From the NCBI GenBank assembly GCA_964502785.1, contig CAZCXW010000044.1:1-11196 (forward strand): 11,196 bases of DNA, read 5' to 3'. The position numbers and the translations under genes are program-made. Positions 6,881 through 11,196 of the stretch are shown piece after piece. Source of the stretch: JAGVYE01 sp964502785. Lineage in GTDB: Archaea > Nanobdellota > Nanobdellia > Woesearchaeales > GW2011-AR9. The notes beneath the pieces were generated by a model that saw only the letters and a program-made list of their open reading frames with translations, was not told where the DNA came from and did not search any database. The stretch's first letter is position 1; every line of letters starts with the position of its first letter.

Positions 6881-7093
6881 ATGGCTGCAGAAAAAAAAAA
6901 TCAAGCAAAAGGCGGAGCAAAGAAAGCAGGCAGAACTACCCAGCTTTGGAAATTATATGAGATTCAAGGCGATAAAATTATCCGCAAAAATCAATTTTCT
7001 CCAAAGTCGCCGGGCGATTTCTTAGCTAATCACAAAGACAGATTAGTTTGCGGAAAAACAGGATATACGGAGTATAAGAAGAAAGCACAGTAA
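6881..7093 (+). CDS. rps27ae: Small-subunit ribosomal protein eS31 (S27ae), degenerate zinc ribbon
   Basis: A 70-residue protein. The body W-K-L-Y-E-I-Q-G-D-K-I-I-R-K and then P-G-D-F-L-A-N-H-K-D-R with G-Y-T-E-Y is the archaeal S27ae signature. In the family a zinc ion is held by C-P-x-C and C-G-K-C-G. Here these read S40-P-K-S43 and C57-G-K-T60-G, so three of four ligands are replaced. The N-terminal 20 residues are a Lys/Ala/Gly-rich extension. The ATG at 6881 is chosen because the frame upstream overlaps S24e and codes nothing family-like; AAGGTTGA just before it is a weak Shine-Dalgarno candidate. It lies 10 bases after S24e as the last operon gene. The kae1 gene that often follows is absent. 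T-rich bases 7101-7112 may terminate the operon. Confidence 0.92.
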   Translation: MAAEKKNQAKGGAKKAGRTTQLWKLYEIQGDKIIRKNQFSPKSPGDFLANHKDRLVCGKTGYTEYKKKAQ

Positions 7094-7101
7094 GCATTAA
7101 T

Positions 7102-7452
7102 TTATTTTCTCTTCCGTGGCGGATATTTTTTATCAATGTATGTATAATGATCCAATGAACCCAGAAGCGCCTCACCAGCATAACTAAGAGGATCACGTTG
7201 CTGAAGAATTGATTGTCCAAGATCATATATTTTGTCTTCTACTAGCCTCGTATCCATACTGTCCTTACCAAAGTATATTTTGAATTTATCTTCCAATACA
7301 TCTAATACCATCTGAAGCGGCTGACGTATACCCTCTTCTCTGGCAATTGCCAAAAATGCTTTATAATTTGATGGTTCTAGAACTAAACCATCGGCAAGAT
7401 ATGATATTATTGTCCGTTCGCTGTCATTGAGATTCTCTTGTGGTTCAACCAT
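7102..7452 (-). CDS. Unknown protein, paralogue of the gene just upstream (copy A)
   Basis: I do not recognise the family. From the ATG at 7452 it has 116 residues, no signal peptide or membrane span, and a basic C-terminus (P-P-R-K-R-K). It aligns along most of its length, with almost no gaps, to the protein encoded at 7466-7924. The best shared block is Y-A-G-E-A-L-L-G-S-L-D-H-Y (residues 91-103), and the E-P-S-N-Y-K-A-F and D-K-F-K-I-Y-F-G segments also have counterparts. The pattern suggests a small all-helical domain. A TTG at 7488 would lengthen it to 128 residues by overlapping the upstream gene; the ATG, 13 bases after that gene's stop, is the simpler choice. The two are probably one transcript. 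Confidence 0.72.
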   Translation of the reverse strand: MVEPQENLNDSERTIISYLADGLVLEPSNYKAFLAIAREEGIRQPLQMVLDVLEDKFKIYFGKDSMDTRLVEDKIYDLGQSILQQRDPLSYAGEALLGSLDHYTYIDKKYPPRKRK

Positions 7453-7465
7453 TAAATTCACAAAT

Positions 7466-7924
7466 CTACTTTGCTTTTCTTGCGCCAAGCCTTTTTTTCA
7501 CTACATAATTCTCAAGCGATCCCGCCAGCGCTTGTCCTGCGTAGCGCTCTGGACCGGGCGATTGCAGAAGTTCTTTGGCAATCGAACTCATGCAATCGTA
7601 GGCTGTCACATCCCCAGCGTGGTTCAGCGTAGCTCCAAAGTGTTTATCAAAAGCCTTCCGCAATCCTGAGTACACCTGCTGAAGAGCCAGCACGCCTTCA
7701 CACTCTTTCACCGCTATATCAATGAAATCGATATAACGTTCTGGAGCTAGCGCAAGCGCTGAGGTTGCAAAGGCAAGATGGCTTTGATACCTGTCATCCC
7801 AGGAAGAAATAACCATTACAACCGCAGGATGATTTTCAGCTACGATCTCTTTTTCTGGTGCGTTCAGCTCTTCGAGCCGTGCGATACGTTCATCGAGTAC
7901 ACAATAGGCTTCTTTCCAAGGCAT
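7466..7924 (-). CDS. Unknown protein, paralogue of the gene just downstream (copy B)
   Basis: Function not recognised. It has 152 residues, predicted soluble and helical, and is acidic in the N-terminal 35 residues, which copy A lacks. Residues ~48-152 align with copy A: A-P-E-R-Y-I-D-F, R-K-A-F-D-K-H-F-G and Y-A-G-Q-A-L-A-G-S-L-E-N-Y (128-140), ending in a basic tail (G-A-R-K-A-K). The two therefore look like products of a tandem duplication that have since diverged. By rough counting its GC content is near 50%, against about 38% for copy A. The ATG at 7922-7924 has a TATA box 23 bases upstream. Conserved acidic and aromatic positions do not match a catalytic motif known to me. Confidence 0.75.
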   Translation of the reverse strand: MPWKEAYCVLDERIARLEELNAPEKEIVAENHPAVVMVISSWDDRYQSHLAFATSALALAPERYIDFIDIAVKECEGVLALQQVYSGLRKAFDKHFGATLNHAGDVTAYDCMSSIAKELLQSPGPERYAGQALAGSLENYVVKKRLGARKAK

Positions 7925-7942
7925 AGTAACTTGGAAGGATTG

Positions 7943-7950
7943 ATTTATAC
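7943..7950 (-). promoter_or_regulatory. TATA box for the tandem unknown genes
   Basis: On the minus strand GTATAAAT is centred about 23 bases before the ATG at 7924, consistent with a leaderless or nearly leaderless transcript carrying both paralogues. The rest of the ftsZ-to-paralogue gap (7925-8003) shows nothing else I can name. Confidence 0.5.
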
Positions 7951-8003
7951 ATTAATAAGCTTTGTGACCAGTGGCATACTTACCTCAGTATAGAATTCTC
8001 ACT

Positions 8004-9134
8004 CTAATTCACCATATCAATTCCTAATTCTGATTTCAGTGTATCTTTTTTTTCTTCTTTTAATTGATGCTGTTCACCGAAAATCTGTTCTGACTTCACA
8101 CCAGTAATAATAATCATCGTGCGCACGGTTCGATCCAAATCCTTGTAAATCTGCGCTCCCCAGATAATTTTTGCTTTTCCATCTAGCCTCTCCGCCACGC
8201 TTTCCACAATCTTTCGAGACTCGTCTAAAGTTAAGTTTTCGCCGCCTGAAATATTAATCAACGCGCCTGTCGCCCGCGAAATATCAACATCGATGAGCGG
8301 ATTTTGCAATGCTTTCATCACCGATTCCTCTGCCCTATTTTCTGCATCAGATTCGCCTACCCCGATCATCGCCACACCTCCCTCGCTCATAATCGCTTTC
8401 ACATCCGCAAAATCCAGATTGACCAATCCAGTCTTTGTCACTAGTTCAGCGATGCCTTTGACGGCGTTAGTAAGAATTTCGTCTGCGACCTTAAATGCTG
8501 TTTGCAATGGCAAGTGGGGAGCTAATTCCAATAATTTCTCGTTAGGAATAAGAATGAGGGTGTTCACATTTTGATCGAGTTTTTCCAGGCCCATCATCGC
8601 GTTTTCAAAGCGATGCGAACCTTCCATCATAAAAGGCATGGTGACGATGGCGACAGACATGATTCCCATTTTTTTTGCTAACTGCGCAACAAACGGAGCG
8701 CTTCCTGTTCCTGTTCCGCCTCCAAGACCGCAGGTAATGAAGATAAGGTCAGAACCGTCGATAAGTTTCTTAAGATCGTGCTCGCTTTCTTTTGCCGCTT
8801 CTTCCCCTACTCTGGGATTAGAGCCAGCGCCTAAACCATGTGTTAATTCCCGGCCGATAAGAAGTTTTTTGTCAGCGCTGGTGTACAACAAATCCTGCGC
8901 ATCGGTATTGATGGCAATCGTTTCAATTCCTTTGATTCCTACCTCGGAAATTCGATTAATCGTGTTATTTCCCGCACCCCCGCAGCCGATTACTTTAATC
9001 CTTGTTTTATGACTCGCAATCAACTGCTGCAATTCTTCATCAACATCTCGATTTGGTTTTATGGACGAAACATCCTGCACCTGGGAAATAAAAGGTACAG
9101 CCCGCTGAGAAGAATTTTGAGTATAATTATCCAT
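8004..9134 (-). CDS. ftsZ1: Cell division GTPase FtsZ (archaeal FtsZ1 type)
   Basis: A 376-residue tubulin-superfamily GTPase that polymerises into the division ring. Residues ~45-350 are the GTPase and C-terminal FtsZ domains: V-I-G-C-G-G-A-G-N-N at 48-57, A-I-N-T-D-A-Q (74-80), the tubulin signature G-G-G-T-G-T-G at 138-144, P-N-E-K (197-200), and T7-loop N-L-D-F-A-D-V-K (239-246) with the Asp needed for GTP hydrolysis. The overall sequence is close to archaeal FtsZ1 as I recall it from methanogens. A ~30-residue polar N-terminal extension and a short acidic tail flank the core. A GTG at 9143 is in frame, but the ATG at 9134 sits 4 bases after a strong Shine-Dalgarno site and is preferred. 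Downstream of the FKBP gene on the same strand with its own promoter. Confidence 0.96.
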   Translation of the reverse strand: MDNYTQNSSQRAVPFISQVQDVSSIKPNRDVDEELQQLIASHKTRIKVIGCGGAGNNTINRISEVGIKGIETIAINTDAQDLLYTSADKKLLIGRELTHGLGAGSNPRVGEEAAKESEHDLKKLIDGSDLIFITCGLGGGTGTGSAPFVAQLAKKMGIMSVAIVTMPFMMEGSHRFENAMMGLEKLDQNVNTLILIPNEKLLELAPHLPLQTAFKVADEILTNAVKGIAELVTKTGLVNLDFADVKAIMSEGGVAMIGVGESDAENRAEESVMKALQNPLIDVDISRATGALINISGGENLTLDESRKIVESVAERLDGKAKIIWGAQIYKDLDRTVRTMIIITGVKSEQIFGEQHQLKEEKKDTLKSELGIDMVN

Positions 9135-9138
9135 AACT

Positions 9139-9145
9139 ATCACCC
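9139..9145 (-). promoter_or_regulatory. Shine-Dalgarno site deciding the ftsZ start
   Basis: GGGTGAT on the minus strand matches the archaeal 16S rRNA 3' end (GGTGAT core) and lies 4 bases before the ATG at 9134. It overlaps the alternative GTG start at 9143, which supports the ATG. This is the clearest such site in the window. Confidence 0.75.
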
Positions 9146-9176
9146 TTTTAACTTGAAAATTTGGGGAGAGTAGAAC

Positions 9177-9184
9177 TATATAAA
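9177..9184 (-). promoter_or_regulatory. TATA box for ftsZ
   Basis: TTTATATA on the minus strand is centred about 46 bases before the ftsZ ATG. Transcription starting about 26 bases downstream would give a leader of roughly 20 bases holding the Shine-Dalgarno site, unlike the leaderless arrangement of most neighbours. Confidence 0.55.
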
Positions 9185-9224
9185 TATTATTGAACTCGAG
9201 AAGGTGTAGGAAAGGAAGCCTAAG

Positions 9225-9230
9225 AAAAAA
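9225..9230 (-). terminator. T-tract terminator after the FKBP gene
   Basis: A run of six T on the minus strand (followed by CTT), 13 bases after the FKBP stop codon and before the ftsZ promoter. It fits an archaeal oligo-T terminator separating the two genes into different transcripts. Confidence 0.4.
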
Positions 9231-9243
9231 GCTTACAATGACT

Positions 9244-9912
9244 TCATGCTTTTTCTTGCGTTCTTATTTCAACACTGTTAATGCCTTTCACCAATTCCTT
9301 GATTTTCTTTTCAATCGCTTCTGTAATCTGTGGTGGAAAAGCTATAGGGATTTTGACACTCGCTTTCCCTTCCTGAACGTCTATGACTATCTGTTTTTCA
9401 GGAATCCTAAATATGGTATTGATAAATGCAGCAATTTGTTCTTTTGCTTCCGTGATTTTTCTTCGCACCATAAATTCATACTGTACTTCTCGACCAGCCA
9501 GAGGGTGATTAAAATTAACGATAATACGTCCTCCCGCGACGCGCATGACTGTTCCCAGTTCTCCATCAACTTCTATCTGCAATCCGGGCTGCGGTTCGAC
9601 TTTGTGCTCCCGAAAGGTGCTTGAAGGCACGATACGGATTTTTTTAATATCTCTCTTCCCAAAAGCCTTCTCTGGCGGTAATGTGATTGTATATTGTTTT
9701 TCGACTTCCTTCCCTTCCAACTGTTCGTCTAAGCCGGGAAGAATTTGTAGTTCTCCTACACAGATGGCAGCGGGATGATATGCAGCTTCTTTCGAAAAAT
9801 GCCCCATTTTTTTAGCCACTGCTTCTTCTGTCGTGTCAAAGACTGTTCCATCAGGAAGTTTTCCGGTGTAATCAACTTCTACAAAATCGTGGTGATAAAT
9901 TATTTCTGCCAT
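9244..9912 (-). CDS. FKBP-type peptidyl-prolyl isomerase, SlyD-like long archaeal form
   Basis: A 222-residue prolyl cis-trans isomerase and probable chaperone. Residues 8-80 and ~140-150 form the FKBP domain, with V-E-V-D-Y-T-G-K-L-P-D-G-T-V-F-D at 11-26 and L-P-G-L-D-E-Q-L-E-G at 58-67. An inserted-in-flap domain begins at P-P-E-K-A-F-G (79-85). The signature F-N-H-P-L-A-G is at 134-140. Residues 150-222 are an extra C-terminal domain (amphipathic strands plus I-E-K-K-I-K-E-L) seen in long archaeal FKBPs. No signal peptide, so cytoplasmic. A TTG at 9918 is in frame, but the ATG at 9912 fits a TATA box 27 bases upstream and no leader. The insertion sequence ends 46 bases upstream. Confidence 0.94.
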   Translation of the reverse strand: MAEIIYHHDFVEVDYTGKLPDGTVFDTTEEAVAKKMGHFSKEAAYHPAAICVGELQILPGLDEQLEGKEVEKQYTITLPPEKAFGKRDIKKIRIVPSSTFREHKVEPQPGLQIEVDGELGTVMRVAGGRIIVNFNHPLAGREVQYEFMVRRKITEAKEQIAAFINTIFRIPEKQIVIDVQEGKASVKIPIAFPPQITEAIEKKIKELVKGINSVEIRTQEKA

Positions 9913-9934
9913 GAACAAACAATTTTTAGCAGAA

Positions 9935-9943
9935 GTTTATAAG
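9935..9943 (-). promoter_or_regulatory. TATA box for the FKBP gene
   Basis: CTTATAAAC on the minus strand is centred 27 bases before the ATG at 9912, preceded by an A-rich stretch suited to TFB binding. The insertion sequence boundary at 9959 lies 15 bases farther upstream, so the core promoter survives. Confidence 0.6.
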
Positions 9944-9958
9944 TCTTTTTGTTAGTTT

Positions 9959-9971
9959 CAGTATCTCCGAA
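9959..9971 (+). repeat. Left terminal inverted repeat of the IS
   Basis: CAGTATCTCCGAA is the exact reverse complement of bases 11184-11196. Similarity stops at about this length. Confidence 0.88.
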
Positions 9972-10019
9972 GGAAAATTAACTCATCATTCTTTCTTCTA
10001 ACAAGACATTTCCTCAGCC

Positions 10020-10039
10020 AAAAAGGGGGTAGCTACTCC
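10020..10039 (-). terminator. Hairpin plus T5 after the transposase gene
   Basis: Bases 10026-10039 form a near-perfect palindrome around GTAGCTAC, followed on the minus strand by C and then T5. It starts 13 bases past the transposase stop. It looks like an intrinsic-type terminator that would limit read-through from the transposase gene into the FKBP gene. Confidence 0.4.
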
Positions 10040-10051
10040 AGCCTTCGAGCC

Positions 10052-11161
10052 CTATTGTCTCTTCGGTTTCCCATAATCGGCTTTTGGTTTAGTGGCAAGT
10101 TCTTGCGACAAGTTATCCATCTCAATTAAAAATTCTTTAAAGCTCACCTCTTCTTTATAGAAGCAAACCCATTGGGTTTGCAGCATTTGTTCAAACATGA
10201 ACAAAAAATATCTGATTTTCATATCAGTTGATTTACAATTTATTCTCGCTTCATCCTGAACTCTAAACCCCGTTTCGATCCTCCATCTCTTGCGATATGT
10301 TCCAATTATTTCTTCGAGAGCAATGGTGTCAATGTTGGTCGCAAAAACCCAGTCGAATGAAGCATCTGCTCTTCGACTATAAATCTGCTTCATAAATGTA
10401 AGATAGAATTCAAATGAATAGTTACTTTTGTCTTTGTTTACTTCGCCATCCCACAAAACGGTGAACTTTTCTCCCTCTTCCAAAGGATAAAGAATTTCTT
10501 TCTTGTCTCTATGTTTTGGAACAAAGATCAAAAAAGGATATTTGAGTTGAATCAATTCATACATCAAATCTTTGTCATAAAATCCTCTATCAAAGAGGAG
10601 AAGTTTCACTTCTCCAATATGTGGTTTGATAAGTGAAAGCATATGTGAAATAACATAACTTTTGTAATGTCCAAGCTGAATTGGGAGCGATAGGATTGGA
10701 ATCTTCTGCGGAATATCATCACTGACAATGCTGCAGGTGAGAAATTTAAATTTTCCAGTGATGGCTCCTTCTTTCTTCCAGCCATGGATGTCTAAGCCTT
10801 GCACATCTCCATAAAATTCTTCATCAGTGTAATCAAAGGCAAGAACAAATTCTTTGTTCTTCCAATCGAATTTTTCGGAAAGACGTTTTATGTAATCAAG
10901 ATAAGAGTACGTGGTCATTTCTGACAACGCTTCCTTTACTCGCAGATACATTGTATCTGCCTTGTTGCTTACAGTTTCAATGTAGGTATTATGTGTGGAT
11001 GCACTCAGAAGAACAGGTACTAATTCAAACCCACTTACAGCTTGAGCGGGAGAAATACCAAGACTATTGTTTATGAAATGTTTAAGGTAGCGATTACCAG
11101 CAGTTAGTTTATCCTTGTTCACACGAGAACAAAATAAGCTTAGTTTTAAGGCTTTTCTCAC
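10052..11161 (-). CDS. IS4/ISH3-like DDE transposase
   Basis: A 369-residue transposase with an RNase H-like catalytic core. The first Asp is in F-D-Y-T-D-E-E-F-Y-G (Asp110), the second in L-L-F-D-R-G-F-Y-D (Asp191), and the Glu in Y-R-K-R-W-R-I-E-T-G-F-R (Glu296). The last segment is the Y-x2-R-x3-E part of the IS4-type YREK motif; the usual final Lys is Asp here (V-Q-D-E). The N-terminal ~100 residues should bind the terminal repeats, and a basic tail (K-P-K-A-D-Y-G-K-P-K-R-Q) closes the protein. The start is GTG at 11161, 23 bases inside the right terminal repeat; no Shine-Dalgarno site precedes it. The frame is complete, with no frameshift or stop. Subfamily is uncertain; class is firm. 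Confidence 0.9.
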   Translation of the reverse strand: MRKALKLSLFCSRVNKDKLTAGNRYLKHFINNSLGISPAQAVSGFELVPVLLSASTHNTYIETVSNKADTMYLRVKEALSEMTTYSYLDYIKRLSEKFDWKNKEFVLAFDYTDEEFYGDVQGLDIHGWKKEGAITGKFKFLTCSIVSDDIPQKIPILSLPIQLGHYKSYVISHMLSLIKPHIGEVKLLLFDRGFYDKDLMYELIQLKYPFLIFVPKHRDKKEILYPLEEGEKFTVLWDGEVNKDKSNYSFEFYLTFMKQIYSRRADASFDWVFATNIDTIALEEIIGTYRKRWRIETGFRVQDEARINCKSTDMKIRYFLFMFEQMLQTQWVCFYKEEVSFKEFLIEMDNLSQELATKPKADYGKPKRQ

Positions 11162-11183
11162 TACTCAAAAAAGGTACTTAGCT

Positions 11184-11196
11184 TTCGGAGATACTG
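11184..11196 (-). repeat. Right terminal inverted repeat of the IS
   Basis: TTCGGAGATACTG on the plus strand is the exact reverse complement of 9959-9971. It lies immediately upstream of the transposase start and ends at the window edge. Confidence 0.88.

Larger units (their letters stand above)
9959..11196 (-). mobile_element. Insertion sequence with IS4/ISH3-like DDE transposase
   Basis: A 1,238-base element bounded by 13-base perfect inverted repeats at both ends and filled by one transposase gene read on the minus strand. Size, gene layout and the DDE motif spacing fit IS4-superfamily elements; ISH3-type archaeal elements are my closest guess. The right repeat ends on the last base of the window, so the target-site duplication cannot be tested. 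The transposase frame is uninterrupted, so the element may be active. Confidence 0.85.

Noticed and set aside
8638..9012. 124-codon open frame on the plus strand
   Set aside because: Antisense to the conserved GTPase domain of ftsZ; openness is explained by ftsZ codon bias.
9190..9624. 144-codon open frame on the plus strand
   Set aside because: It is mostly antisense to the well-supported FKBP gene and its product has no recognisable domain.
9955..9989. C/D-box-like pair on the minus strand (ATGATGA followed by CTGA)
   Set aside because: The boxes are about 21 bases apart without internal D'/C' boxes and straddle the end of the insertion sequence, so they are most likely chance.

Overview
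The window reads as a DPANN-like archaeal chromosome segment, with Woesearchaeota/Pacearchaeota-type lineages my best guess. Archaeal identity rests on a run of archaeal information-processing genes (RNA polymerase subunit Rpo7, an Spt4 homologue, ribosomal proteins S24e and S27ae), an archaeal FtsZ1, an archaeal long-type FKBP isomerase, and TATA boxes centred about 23-27 bases before start codons with almost no Shine-Dalgarno sites, the pattern of leaderless archaeal transcripts. The finer placement is inference from gene content, not from a phylogeny.

Layout: a small possible membrane-protein gene (58-282, minus) diverges from a TatD-family hydrolase (295-1101, plus). A minus-strand pair follows: an HD-domain protein resembling the RelA/SpoT hydrolase domain (2585-3757) and, just downstream and possibly overlapping, a protein ending in a phosphohistidine swivel domain (1108-2577). 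Diverging from these are a six-hairpin glycosidase-like protein (3861-4940) and a family 2 glycosyltransferase (5037-5729), each with its own promoter. Next is the plus-strand operon rpo7-spt4-S24e-S27ae (5819-7093). Converging on it from the right are a tandem pair of paralogous genes of unknown family (7102-7924), then ftsZ (8004-9134) and an FKBP isomerase (9244-9912). The window ends with what looks like a complete insertion sequence (9959-11196) with 13-base perfect terminal inverted repeats and an IS4/ISH3-like DDE transposase.

The strongest unusual signal is in the transcription/translation operon. The Spt4 homologue has no cysteine at all and S27ae keeps only one of the four cysteines of its zinc ribbon, so two normally zinc-bound proteins from one transcript appear to have lost their zinc sites. 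Other points worth attention are the coupling of an alarmone-hydrolase-like HD protein with a phosphohistidine swivel protein that lacks its own ATP-grasp kinase domain, the tandem unknown paralogues with different base composition, and the insertion of the IS just upstream of the FKBP promoter. Genes are packed tightly and no stretch over 300 bases lacks a gene.
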